From Climacteris rufus (lineage: Eukaryota > Chordata > Aves > Passeriformes > Climacteridae), in the NCBI GenBank assembly GCA_013398175.1, contig VZRZ01002554.1:700743-764742 (forward strand): a DNA stretch of 64,000 nucleotides, written 5' to 3'. The translations under genes were made by a program, and so were the position numbers. Each line of letters starts with the position of its first letter. The first letter of the stretch is position 1. The notes below the pieces were generated by a model. That model did no database searches, was not told where the DNA came from, and saw only the letters and a program-made list of their open reading frames with translations. This document shows positions 1-11,720 of this stretch, in pieces.

Positions 1-500
1 AGATCTTCATGGTTTAAGCGGGGGGGTGGGGGGGAAGCGAAGTGGTTGCCATTGGGTTGCAGGGCAGCCTGGGCTGCAGGGAGCCTGGATGGGAGAGGTC
101 AGGGCTCTGAGTGTGGGGAGGAAGTGGGGGACTGAGTTAGCAGGGCTCGGTCCTGCGTGCTGTGCCCTGTGCTGCTGGGACATGGACCCCCATCTGCTGC
201 CTGGGGGGCTGGCGGGCAGGGCACCCTCACAGCACCCATCCACTCGGAAGGTGAGCGCAGGAGGAGATGGCTGGGTGCCTGCCAGGGAGCTGCTCACCCG
301 CCCGGGCCCAGGAAAGAGCCTTTGTGTGTGCAGGGTGCCCAGCCCTCCTCTCCTGTCCTTCTGCCTCTGGGCTAGGTTGAAAACCGCAGTGAGGCTTTGC
401 CCTGTGCCGGGCTGCGCCCCTGACACCCCCCAGCAGCAAGGGTTAACACGGCCGGACAGTGAGCGAGAGGGAGGGCTGGGCTGCCTGTAAGGACTGTGTT
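1..500. other. GC-rich left edge without a recognised gene
   Basis: This stretch is clearly more GC-rich than the rest of the window and opens with two G7 runs separated by one T (20-34). A 154-codon open frame covers much of the plus strand (26-490), but its predicted protein is low-information, Gly/Pro/Ser-rich and matches no family I know; frames of similar length lie on the other strand. A good 5' splice-site match (AAG|GTGAGC) falls at 250/251. It could be the edge of a gene lying to the left, a GC-rich intron or plain intergenic DNA; the sequence does not decide. Confidence 0.3.
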
Positions 501-1302
501 AGATTCCTCTTTGGAAAAGTTCACTGTTGCTTAGGGCATGCCAGAAAACAAGGGGAATTTTGCCATGTGAAGTCCAATTTGCACGTTTTAGCTCATTCTT
601 CTGCCGCTTGCCCTGCACAAAATGGGGAAGGAGAAGAAAGGGGGAAAAAAAAGAAGGTGCTTTGCAGTGCTCATCCTCTGTCCTGTGCAGCTTGGGGTTT
701 GTTGTCTTTTGTTCCACCACTGCATTCCTCAGGGTTACAGTTCTCCCGGCCCTGGTCCTTCTCACTTGCCTCCCTTAGTTCTCATTCATCCCTAGGAGGA
801 GGGAAGCTGGAAGCGTAGGGAAGGGAATCTCCAAAACTGGGGTGTGCAGCCCCCACAGCTGTGCTCGGGGGTTACACCTGGAACACGGGGATGAGCTGAA
901 CCAAGAGTGGGAGGCTGCTCAGAAGCACAAGCTCGGGGGCATCTTCCAGGGCAGTGGGAAACTCAAAGGGATCAGGCAATTCTGAGTTAAGTTTATGTGC
1001 AATTCAAGTCAACCCCCCTTCCACACAGGCACACACTCCTCCAAAGCTTCATATTCCCCAGGTTTCTTTTTAGATCAGTCATCTGTGCAGCTGCATTGCA
1101 TGGATTTTGCCACTAGAATGCACCCTTATCTATGGTAAGAGGACGGATGGTTGCTTAAAAGCATTAACTCCTTCTTCTCCAAAATTTCCATGCTTAAGGC
1201 TTTCCTTGCACCTCTCAGGTGTTCCTTGTTTTACTGCCTTTCTACCCCATGTGGACTCAGTACTAAGGATCAAATTCCTCCTGTTCTTACCCCTTGCCCT
1301 TC
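501..1302. other. no recognisable feature
   Basis: Mixed-composition DNA with short open frames on both strands only. A short A-rich run (about 646-656) is the only structure seen. No repeat family, RNA gene or exon can be supported. Confidence 0.5.
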
Positions 1303-1319
1303 AAAAAAAAAAAAAAAAA
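1303..1319. repeat. A17 homopolymer
   Basis: Seventeen consecutive A residues follow a C/T-rich stretch. There is no LINE or processed-transcript sequence immediately upstream, so I read it as a simple homopolymer rather than the tail of a retrocopy. Confidence 0.9.
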
Positions 1320-4300
1320 CCACAATTCTAAGCTTGGTTGGGTGGTTTTTTGCTTTTCTTTCTACCAAGAGTTTTTCCAGAGATCTTATTTGTTACTAAC
1401 TGAATCTCTGCTTAGATCACAGTTAACTGCAAAAAATTAGGCACCTTTAAGGTAAGAAAAGCACTCCCCAGGGGTTTTATCTAGAAGTGTTTTAAAATGG
1501 TTTCTGCAGTTGACACTTAGGACTTTTACAGCATATTAATTGCATCCTGCCGCTGGTTTTTATGAGAATCTGCCACTGGTCTGAATGGGTGCTTTGCAGG
1601 AAATAGCACCAGGCAGAGAGCGAGCACTGTTCACCTGGAGATCTGGAAGCACTTTGTGAGAGGGCTTGGGGCAGGAGAAAATTTGCTTTCCTCATTCTCT
1701 CATCCACCCTGTAAGAAACAGAGTGCCCTGTATTAATACCTGGTACAGAGACAGAGAAAGTCTGTGGAGGGGTGGAGGAGAGGTTTCACTCGCACTCCAA
1801 CCTGCAAGACAAAATGGAGAGGCATGTAGAGAACTGCCTCCATCAAGCCCAGCTGCAAGCCCTGGCATGGGAGGCTTGGGCACGGCTGGATTGCCATGGG
1901 GCAGAGATCCTGTGAGGGATCCCAGGGGAAGCTGCTCTAATTTAGGGCTGTCCAGGAACTCTTTTGCGCCAAAATCCAGGTGGTGTGAAGTTGTCTTGCA
2001 GCCACCCTCATAGCACTCTTATGCGGTACTGCGAGGACAATCATCCACAAAACTTGCTTGGAAACTGAGTCATATCCTCAGCCAGAAGATGACAAGATTA
2101 GCCATGAGATGTGCCCTGATGGCAGGTTTTCCTCCATTTTATGAAAGCAATCTCAGCCATGGGGATCTTGGGGCTCCCACCTGTATTAAACCACTGAGCC
2201 CAGCAGCTGGGATGGAATTGCATGTGACCCTCTGGTGCGTGCTCTCCATGCTCTTCACAAGGTCTGTCTTTATGGCATCTTCTGCTGACACCAAAGAGAT
2301 GCCCACTACCCTGGAAACGTAGGACAGCCACAGGACTGTGTGAAGCATGTGGCTGGTCGAGAGCTGTAGGAGAGCATGCAGCTAACAAAGATCACATTTC
2401 TCCTGGCTTGTGCTCTTCCAAGGCAGATCACAGTCACGTTTTATGTTTATAAGTCGTGTTCTCTCTTTTTGAGGGAGCATTCAGAGGAAACCAACATTTC
2501 TAGTAGTGTCTTCTAGTGTATTTCATTGCTATAGGCTCTATGTGTGTGTATAGCTCTGCTGCAAAAAAGAAATAATTATTTGGAAAGCAGTTACTCTTCT
2601 TAACGTCTCAGATATGTTTCACTTCATTATGATACTCTCTGCAATGTGCAAAAGCACAGCTTTCCTGGGTTTGATAAAGAGGATGGAACACATACTTTAA
2701 TCAGTTTGGACTAACTCTTTGTTTTGGAAGCACTTAGAACATCAAAAAAAGTTCAGGCAATCTAGAAAGATTAAGAGCTGAATGACAGATAGAAAAGTGA
2801 GATACTTTTTTTCTTCTCCCTCCAAACCACTGAACACTTTTTGTAGATCTGAAACTCATTAGCAAAATAATGCTTGTACAGGAGAATGTATAATTTTTTT
2901 TTTCATGAGCAAGCACTTAAAAGCACTGAACAGTTGTGAAATCAGGTGCCTGAAGCATCATTTTGAAAGAAAAAGCCAATACTTCTTCAATCCTTGGAGG
3001 GACAAATGACAAGCAACAAAAGTGGAACTGATGGGACAAGTCTGAGACAGAAGGAGAGATGAGCAACAGCAGGAGGTGCAGATACTGACACGGTATTTCA
3101 CTGTGCATGGAGACCACGTTGAGTGTCAAAAGTAAAATGCGATTTCTTCCCAGGATATTTATTCTTCACTTGGACAGGACCTTCTTGCTTGTGATGATAA
3201 CCCCAACGAGTGTTTGCAGCTTCATGCTGGGAGCCCCTTTCCAGCAGGATCCAGCAGCCCATCCCGCAGCAGTGGATGTAGTAGAGCTAGTGAGGGCTAG
3301 GTGGCATACTGGATACGTTGGAGAGTCACCTCTAAGGACTTTCTTCCACATCCAGCAAGGCTTAGGCTGAATGAAATTATCTCTTTGCAAGCAGCTTTCT
3401 GTGTCATTAAAAAAACAAAGCAACCGATGCTTCCAGTGAAGACAGCATCAATGTTTTGCTTTCTAACATGCCTCATGGGGGTATCAATTTTAAACCGCAT
3501 GTAGAAATGGAGTCTCCCCCCACCAGATCAGCGCCTGGGTGTTCTGCGGGGCTATGTTGGCTCTGTTTCACATTATCAGGGCTCAGCTGCCAAGATTTCC
3601 AGTGGTGACTGGTGACTGGGGTGCCTCCATCTCCCAGTGGCCCACACGAGTCAGCTTGGGGTGCAAAGTGGGGAGAATTCAGTAAGCGAGGGATCCTGGG
3701 CATCAGATTCTGGGCATCAGGAGGTCCTTTCTCAGAGTCTTTCACAAGGACTGAAGCATAAAAGCTATACTGAATGTTTAAATGATAGAGGCAGAAACAG
3801 CTCAGGGGACAAATTCCTCTTGCTTAAGTACAGATGAAATTATTTGCTGCTGCTAACAGGGAAAATACAGATGTTTCATGAACAGGCAACAGAGGTTTCC
3901 CTTTGCACCTTCCTGGCTGGAGCAGAGAGCAGGTCATTGCATTGCTGGTGGCTCTCAAGGACCTGAGAGGAGTCCCCGAGTGTGGGATGAGCGGTTCAGT
4001 GTCCCTCCCAGCACTGTGCATGACGCAGCAGCAAGAAGGTAATGTGAGTGTCCTGCCCCAACAGCCAGGCATGCCATGGTCATGGGCCCGTGTATGTTCC
4101 TGCTTCCCTGGGGCAGTGGCAGAGCGCAGTCTGGCTGCTGGAGATCTTGTTGAGGTGCTCTGCAAGCTGGAAATATCCATGTGATTCACTCACTTTCCAC
4201 CTCCACCTTCCCCCGCTTTGTGCTGCCCACAATGTTTTTTTGTTATTAATTGTTTTAGATTCAGACAATGCCTCTCCTTTGGCCTCAGGCAGACATACTG

Positions 4301-6015
4301 GCTGAATCACTAAAACACTTTAACACACATCTGCTGAGGCAGCAAAATGCAGTATCTCCTTCTCTCTTTCTCTTCCTCTCCAGTATCACAGTCAAAAGGT
4401 GACTGAGACACAAAGTAGATCTGAAATTGGCTGAAAAGGGAAAGTGCTCCCAGCTGAAGTGCAGAAAACACCTGCATCTAATAAAAACAAATGAGAAACA
4501 TCATCAATAACCAGGAGAAAAAGTATTGTAAATAAAAGAGAGAGTATAAATTCAGATGGTCTCTGGGAAGCTTGAACAGATGCCTTAGCCTGCTGTCTTC
4601 TGGAGGTATTGTTTAATTATTTACCTTGTAGTGCAGTAAAATACAGGGGGTTGCTGTGTCTCTCTAGCATAGACTAAGGTGCTTTAGCAACCTTGTTGTG
4701 CATGTGGGTGCCATGGTGATGTGAGACACAGAAATATGACAGATTGTTGCTGTGGCAGGAAAGGGGCATCTCCTGGAAGAAGGAGTTGTCCTAAGAAGGA
4801 TACTCCCTTCTGCCCTTGTAAGGTTTTGCATGCTCTCTTGTGAGCATTGGGGTAATGATTTAAGGTAGAAAATATGCTCGGAGTTGACCAAGAATTGAGA
4901 AGACCCTTACAGGGCGTGCTGGGTGGAGGTGGGATGTCCTTTGCCTCTGTGGTCATGTACCTGCTGCTGGCCCCGTGAACAGCAGTGAGCAGTACTTTAC
5001 CTAGAGGAGATGACTCCTGACTGTGACCTCCCTCCAAGCCTGCTTTGTGCACGTTCATTCCTGAACCTTTGCATAGCGCCTGAGGATCTGGCATGAAAAT
5101 AACCTGTTGGAGCCCTGCTGATTTTACTTTTGCTTTTTTCATCTTTCAACCACTCTGGATTCCCTTCTGCTCTGTGCATGAGCCAAGATGGATATGGGCT
5201 TTTCATCTCTTTTCCAGTGCCATGTGCCTGGAACTATTCTTGTCTGAATCAGTGTCACCACCAGGAGCACACCAAAACTCCTGTCCGAAGGGCAGGCATG
5301 TGTAATTTTCGTGGAGAGTCTTATGGGTGGGTGTCTGGCTGCACCATTGACAGGAGTGGATAGGGATGGTTTGAAGGCTTCTAGGGATGAGGAAACATGA
5401 TCTCTATAGCCTGATTCTGAAGAGCTCTCAGAAACTGGTCTGTCTCTTCTGCTGAGGTGCTGCAGAAGTTCCCAGAGGCATCCAAACTACTCTGGGATCT
5501 GGGGATAGCAAGTACTGGCTGGTACCATTTACAGTCCTTTTCAATAGGGAGAACTGTCCTGCCTGTGAGTATCACACCTTGATTTCTTGCAGAGCTTTCT
5601 GCTGGTGGGATGCCTGTGTGCAGCTGTCTTCATGAAATACCCACAATGAGCAGTCGTATTGTTCAAAGGACAATTAAGGTCCTCACCGAACTAATCCAGG
5701 CTGCAGCTTAGAGCCTCAGCTTCCCTGATGTGAAAGGAGAATATCCTGTCTCCATCCCAGACACATGCATGGAGCTGACCCTGAAGGTCTGCAGAGTGCT
5801 ATGAGGTCAGAAATGTGTGTAGCATTTCAGGGTCCTTCTGAGACATCGGGGACAACAGGTTCTGTGATGGTGATGCTGGCTCACACAAGACTGGATGCAG
5901 ACCCAAACTACAGGGGCCCTCAAACCCTGCTTGCATACATCCTCTTCTCAGCCACCAGTAACTGGCCTGGATGTGGGCTCATGATTATATCCCTGAAGTA
6001 ATTCCCTGGACTTCT
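1320..6015. other. long stretch without a recognised gene
   Basis: About 4.7 kb of unremarkable unique-looking sequence. Open frames up to 152 codons occur (for example minus strand 4684-5142), but they overlap frames on the other strand and resemble no known protein. The region 2089-2340 is somewhat GC-rich and open on both strands, without family resemblance. The only repeat noted is a 14-base tandem duplication near 3.7 kb, listed separately. Confidence 0.5.
3693..3720. repeat. 14-bp tandem duplication
   Basis: Two adjacent copies of ATCCTGGGCATCAG / ATTCTGGGCATCAG lie at 3693-3706 and 3707-3720 and match at 13 of 14 positions. This is a minimal two-copy tandem duplication, probably from replication slippage. 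Confidence 0.8.
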
Positions 6016-6019
6016 CCTT

Positions 6020-6400
6020 ACCCCCACTCTATAATTATTCATAGTTATTTTCTAATGGCTGTCCTACCACTTGTTTTCTTTCTGGCTTTCTTTTTCTTCC
6101 AAGTAATGAAAACACATCAATGGCCTTTCTCCAAGAACAGTTATTAAAGCCATCACCCCTGCCTATCCCCCCTCCCCTCGTTTAAAGCCTATCAAGCTCC
6201 ATTGGATTTGTGGCCAGAGTTTGCATCAAATTACTATTTTAGGGTTGCCAAAATAAGCACAACCAGAAAATTTGGAAGGTGGGGGGAGGGAGAAAGAAGA
6301 ATAGGGAGAGAAAGTTATGATCTTCCCAGATCACTATTAATTACATTTATAATAATTACACTTTTCCAGACGGTTACACTGCTGACAAGCAGGAGGATCA
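6020..6400. promoter_or_regulatory. candidate conserved non-coding element
   Basis: An AT-rich block dense in homeodomain-type cores: ATAATTATTCATAG near 6031, CAAATTACTATTTTAG near 6227, and a cluster around 6333-6360 with ATTAATTACATTTATAATAATTAC. It has no coding potential and no repeat signature. The mix of ATTA cores and non-repetitive composition is typical of vertebrate developmental enhancers, but this is inference from motif content only; conservation cannot be judged from one sequence. Confidence 0.22.
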
Positions 6401-7149
6401 GCTCTTGCAGGGCAACCTGTGTGCGTATTTTAGCCTTTGCTTTTCCTCTACAACAAGTCCTTTGTGACTTGCAGCTGCTGCTGGCACACCTCTGTCCCCA
6501 GTGGGATGGAGAGGACAATGTGCATGTGCAGGGAGGGCAGACAGCTTCACTCCCTCGACAGTAGAGCTTGCTCCCACAAACTGGTCACAGCTTGGCTTGC
6601 CAATGTGCCACCTCCTCTGAGGCCAAATTTCAGTGCCTTGTTTTGCTAGCCCAGTCCCCAGACAATCCAGAGCACAGCAGAGCTGGGGTGCAGGCTGCAG
6701 GACTGGGGGTGACTGTTTAAAACTGCTGCTTGAGGGACAGAAGTATTGTGGGGTGCTGTCTTGTGGCTCTGGGCTGAGCTGTGCCTCCTTCTGATCTCCT
6801 GGGAACTTGCTCTTGCATGGGTGGATCCAACAGATGAACGCAGTGATTCTGAGTAGCTCCTGCAAGTCAGACGGTCCCTTGTGTATCAGAGGGTATTTAT
6901 TTATTTAAAGGGGAGTAGCAATTAGGGAAGAGAACAGAGATGTCAAAAGGCACTTGGCTTTTCTCCAACCAGACCCTTCTTCTGGTGCCTCTTTATGAGG
7001 CCACCATCCTCCCCAGTCTCCTGCAGTGCTGAAATCCCTGACAGTGTCTCCCTTGCACTGCAACCAAAATTATTCTCTCCTCTCATTGCCTTTGCCTGAC
7101 ATTTCCTGCTTGACACCCCCTCTCCTATCCTAAGTCAGAGGTGTGAGGA

Positions 7150-7610
7150 CCCAAATACTCATCAGGAGCAAAACCTCAAAGGCATTAAAATAACACATTT
7201 TGTCATTGACCCAGTTATCTCCATTTTCAGAGCTGTCTTACTTCAGACCCATCAAAAGCTTTGTATCCCACATATTCTCACCTGTAATGTGATATATTTT
7301 ATGTCTTATACCAAATGCCCTTCCTAAAACTGCATATCACACAGGCCCCTCAGTGAAGAAGAGAAACACCCACTTACTAGAGGGGAAACATTTTTATACA
7401 ACATCCACTTTGTCTCCAGCCTGTGAATCCCGATCCTCGAGGGTAAACTAAAATAATATCGACTCTCGAACTAAAATTCATAACTCTCCTGCCTGTGACA
7501 AATCACAGCCTCAACCAGAGATATTAATTTTATGGCATATTACAGCTTCCCCTACAATTTACCTGTCCCCCAGGATCCTAAAGGCAGTAATTATCTCTCT
7601 GTCTGTCCAT
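7150..7610. promoter_or_regulatory. candidate conserved non-coding element
   Basis: A non-repetitive, AT-rich block with no coding potential that keeps several CpGs (CCTCGAGGG and ATCGACTCTCGAAC around 7436-7470) despite the CpG-poor surroundings. It contains homeodomain-like cores such as ATATTAATTTTATGG (near 7522) and AGTAATTATCTC (near 7588). Retained CpGs together with such motifs suggest selective constraint. The reading as an enhancer is inference. Confidence 0.25.
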
Positions 7611-8340
7611 CTAGGACCAACAGCCTTCTTACCTCCCCTTTTCTGTCATCCTCCTCTGCTTTCCAATTACTGGCTCCCTTAAGATAGGCAGGCATAGCTA
7701 TCACAGCAGAGAGACACAGGTGGTGTTTGTAAACCAGGGACAGCTCTCCCTGGCACTCCTGACAGATGGCTTGCAGTGGTGGTCTCCTTGTTCTCTCACT
7801 TGTGCAGTAATAGCAGAAGTACACAGAGCAAGAGTTGTAGGGTCCTGCTGCCAGGCTGCCACCCTAGCTCCCTTACCTCCTTGGTGAGGGGAGGAATTTT
7901 CACCCTCTGTGAGCAGCACACAGTTTCCTCTTGTTTTCCCTAAGAAGCATCCTGACTCCCTTATCTGTCCTGGTTGCCCCCTGGCAGAGCAGAGCATCAC
8001 TTACGGATGCCCCAACAAGAGTCCTTGCTGCCATCTGATGTACAGCCTTGGTACACAGTGGTCCATAGGTTTGAGACTGGCCCATAAAACCTATCATTTT
8101 TTCGCTCAATATTAAAAGAAATTATGAAAAAGTGGTATTAAAGCATATGCCTAAAAAAGGTGAAATAAGAGCAGATGAACAATCCAGGAAGGAGGTGAGG
8201 GAAAACAGAGTCTGTGCCCAGTACAGAAATAGTGAAGCGTTCAACATACAAGTGTCTCTTGGGCTCCCAGGCTCAGAGCACACATCAAAGGCCTGAACTT
8301 GGTCCAAACCATGATTTCTTTTCTTTTTTCCCCTGCCCCC
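7611..8340. other. no recognisable feature
   Basis: Short open frames on both strands, none resembling a known protein. No repeat other than the T-rich tract that follows. Confidence 0.5.
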
Positions 8341-8364
8341 TTTTTTTTTTTTTTCTTTTTTTTT
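8341..8364. repeat. interrupted poly-T tract
   Basis: T14, one C, then T9, directly after a C/T-rich stretch. It is a simple homopolymer tract. On the minus strand it is an A-rich run, but no retrotransposon body precedes it. Confidence 0.9.
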
Positions 8365-9887
8365 GAGGAGGGAATCTCCACAGCCTCTTGTGAACCAAGT
8401 TTCACAACCTGGGGCAAGCATGTGGCTTTCTCTGGATTCTTCCTATTTTCTTTTCACAGCCATGCCATGGTAGGGTAAGAGAGAGGGAGAGGGAAAGTCA
8501 GAGCCGTTTATGCCTTGCATTGGTCCTAACTCCTCAGAAAAGTCACAAGAAGCACATGGGTCTCACAGCAGGAGCCAGCACCCTCATGGGTCTTTGCTGG
8601 GAAACAGCATATGAGCATATGAGTCTTGTGCTTTTGCAGCCTGGGGAGATGTAGTGACTCAACACACTTGTGCCAGTGGGTGACATCTTTGTGTTGGCAT
8701 GCATGTGTCGGCATCAGGAATTAATTGAGTATTCCCCCAGCATGTCAGGCTGACAGGAACTGGCTCAGACCGAAGGCATGCTCCGGCACACGTGACGTCG
8801 CATCCTTGAAGGCAGTTCTCGCAGTGGTCCCGGGAAAATGCCAGCCAGCTGTGTGCAGCTTGGGAAGAGGAAGGTAATGGCAACACGGCAAGAAAGCAGA
8901 GCCCTCCTACAAAAGAAAATGCCAGGAGAGCTTCTCCATAGCTGTGGGTTGCACATTCCCTTGGGATCCATGGACCTTTGGTCATCATCCCCCTGCCTGA
9001 AACAAGTCTGGTATAAATGATGCTGTAAAATATTTGGCTTCCTCTAGGGCAGTTAATTTTCACATTTCAGTTGGGAGCCTGAGATTTGCCATGAGTGCAG
9101 AATGGGCAACAGATGGCTGAGGGCTCAAGTGAAATGTGGACCAACTTGACAGGGTAGACTCAGAGGACAGTGCCATGAGAAGCAGGCAATTTACAACAGA
9201 GTTAGGAAAAGGAGCAGGGATTTCCCCTGCTCCTGAAGCGTAAGAAAGCTGGAGAACCCTTTCTTGGTCACATTCGAAAGAAGCACAGTCAACAAGTATT
9301 CTGGCAATGATGCCAGCTCTGCCAGCATTCGTGTACCAGAGTAATGGATTCTTCCTCAGGACAAGAACTTTATCTGGGAACAAAAGCCTCTGCATAAATT
9401 TCAGCCAAAGGAAAAAAATCATTCCTCCCACGTGCCTTCATTTTTATGGCCCATTTGCTCTCTTTTTCCGGAGTTTTCAGCAGCCTCTTCAATCTTCCTG
9501 CAGAAATCCCTGAGGACAGCCTGATCCAACATAAACTTTACTGTAGCAGCTTTCCCAGGTGACTGGCTCCTGTAGCTATTCTCTGCACTCTAGCTCTGCC
9601 TGAAGTCACTACTTGTTGCCAGATCCTTGATGCTTTTCTGAGGTCTCCAAGTCTGTGAATAGCACGTTGCCTGATTTCCCATCTCTTCCTCGATGTCCTT
9701 CTTGTCTGCCTCTTAAAAACTCATCTTTCCAAAGTTTTGGCCAGACTTTTCAAATCTTGTTTTGTACATTGCACTAAAACCTTCCTAAATCTGAACATAT
9801 TTCAAGTGTAGTAGTGCAAGATCTTGGAGGAGGTCACAGTGAGAGTCTTATAAAGACCTTCATTTCATCCTCAACTTTGCTGACACT
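8365..9887. other. no recognisable feature
   Basis: About 1.5 kb of ordinary sequence with several short overlapping frames on both strands (longest about 134 codons on the minus strand at 8659-9063). None matches a family I recognise. The right edge is set by the CR1 tail. Confidence 0.5.
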
Positions 9888-10115
9888 CACAGAATCACAG
9901 AATAGTACAATCGTTTAGGTCAGAAGGGACATTAAAGGTCATCTAGTTCCAACACCCTGCTGTGGGCAGGGATACCTTGCACTAGATCAGGTTGCTCAAA
10001 GTCCCATCCAACCCTGGCCTTGAACACTGCAAGTGATGATGTATCCACCACTTCTCCGGGCAACCTGTTCCAGTGCTTCACCACCCTCATGGTGCAGAAA
10101 TGAAAGAACTCTTCC
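9888..10115 (-). mobile_element. CR1 LINE, truncated 3' end (minus strand)
   Basis: The left edge carries two copies of CACAGAAT (9888-9903), the complement of the CR1 3'-terminal octamer ATTCTGTG, which identifies the family and orients the element on the minus strand. The body shows the standard CR1 3' end: on the plus strand, wording such as AGATCAGGTTGCTCAAAG, CCAACCCTGGCCTTGAACA and GGCAACCTGTTCCAGTGCTTC. Read on the minus strand, about 10015-10108 encodes the C-terminal end of CR1 ORF2, with KHWNRLPGEVVD and AVFKAR recognisable. A one-base insertion near 9997 shifts the frame. The copy is 5'-truncated, as is normal for CR1, and cannot move. Sequence right of about 10115 no longer resembles CR1, so that edge is approximate. 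The wording suggests a bird CR1 of the kind common in Neoaves; the subfamily is not determined. Confidence 0.95.
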
Positions 10116-11435
10116 AAATGAGTATAGTAGCTTGTACATCCTAAGTAGCTGTCCTTGCAGACTCCATCCTGCCTCTCCTTAGACATTTAACAGTTGATTG
10201 TCTGGTTAAAAGTAGTTGTGGAGATCTTTCATGGTTAAAATTAGGTGTGGAGGATCTGAGATGTCCCCAGATCTGAGAGTTTTGGTGGATGTTGAGAAAT
10301 CCTGTCCTTTCCAGGGTCAGTTGACTGAGTGGTGACTGCTTCAGTGTTCACAATGTTCATCCAAAACACTCTGGCTGTTGTGTCTTGGAATCCAGTGCTT
10401 TTCCAGCAGGCTGTGAGTGCTTTGGCTGATGGCTGCTTAGCTTCCAGAACCAGGCAGGAGCAGGCGGCTGCAGTCACCCTGGTACATCTGCAGCTTGCAT
10501 GGGATGTCTTAGGCTCACTCATGCCTCCATCTGTTCCAACTGCTGAACAGCCAGAAAGGCCACTCTTTTAGCTGAAGGGGTAGCTGGAGAGTGGCCTTAG
10601 ATAAAGTTTGGACTTGGGGCTTCTGTTCCTGGAGCTGCCTGCTTATAGTTTTAACCAAGCATGATGTGTGTGGCTGTTGAGTTACCATCACTATTCTTTT
10701 TCCTCTCTAGCATAACCACTTTCCATAAGCATTGTGAGGCCATCTCTGCAAGAAAACCCCAACAAAACAAACCACCCAAAAACAAACCCAAAGAAAGTGT
10801 TCTATTGAGGGAAAAGATTAGTTAAGTGACTACATTTCCTGTACATCAAATGGCTAAAGACATACAGGTTTCCCAGTTTCTAGGGCACTGTAAAATGAAA
10901 CACAATAGGAAGGGGGAATGAGATTAATGGGAAAAACGTCACGGTCTGCTCTCAGCCAGAGCAGTCACACCAAAAGTGATGGGACCATGCCAGTGAAGGC
11001 ATGAGCAGGATTTGGCCTTGAATCTGTTAAACGAGGACATTACCAGAGTACCAGATTACACAGCCTAGTTCTCTGAAACCAATTCTGCTATACTAGAAAG
11101 GATTTGTTAGGAGGTTCCAAGGTCAGGAAAGCAAGATTATTGGTTTAGCAGCCTTCTGCTGTGCTGGGGACCTCAGGCAATGGCGAGCACAGCTCTGCCC
11201 AGCGTTTTACATCTTTTGCTTTGTCATTTAAAGACTTGTAAAAAGGACAATGAGACATTCTCCTTTCTTTCTCTTCAATATTTGCACAGTTGGAGTAATT
11301 CTTACTCTGTGCTTTTTTTTCCCCTCCTCAGAAAACAAGTGCTTCAATGCCCTTATTTTCTAAATAAACTGAACATGCCCACACAAGTGCACCCACGAAT
11401 ATGAGCAGCCCAGAGCGCATGACCACAACAACGAA
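10116..11435. other. no recognisable feature
   Basis: Unique-looking sequence. Frames on both strands at 10241-10571 are open for 80-93 codons but resemble nothing known. A run rich in AAAC/CAAA words occurs around 10755-10790. No RNA gene or exon can be supported. Confidence 0.5.
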
Positions 11436-11439
11436 CCAC

Positions 11440-11720
11440 TTTGTAGCACAGTCTTCATGAATATCCTGTTCAGACCGGCCAAGCCCCCTGTTCATAAACA
11501 GCTCTATAGTTCCTATGAACCAGCAGCCCTCCAGTAATGATCCATTCTGTTCAGCCCTGTACCCTTTGGTGACCTCCCAATAAAAGACCCTACTATTGCT
11601 GCGCAGCTTGGCCACAATTAATCAGCATAGCTTTGGGCTTGCAAATTACTTTCACCCTTGCCAGCCATTACTTTCGAGTGACCCTACAATAACAAATCGA
11701 GATTCACTGCTGGCAAAATA
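11440..11720. promoter_or_regulatory. candidate conserved non-coding element
   Basis: A non-repetitive block whose composition differs from its flanks. It contains CTTCATGAATATCC (about 11454), TTCATAAACAGC (about 11491), CACAATTAATCAGC (about 11613), GCAAATTACTTTC (about 11641) and retained CpGs in GACCGGCC, CTGCGCAGC, TTTCGAGTG and AATCGAG. Forkhead-, octamer- and homeodomain-like words lie close together. A 95-codon minus-strand frame here has no resemblance to known proteins. I infer a constrained regulatory element; alignment is required to confirm. Confidence 0.28.

Noticed and set aside
4376..4440. Possible minus-strand MIR piece around GTGACTGAGACACAAAG
   Set aside because: Only one short block matches; order and spacing of other MIR parts are missing.
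6398..6865. 155-codon minus-strand frame
   Set aside because: Pro/Ser/Cys-rich product without domains; overlapping plus-strand frames of similar size.
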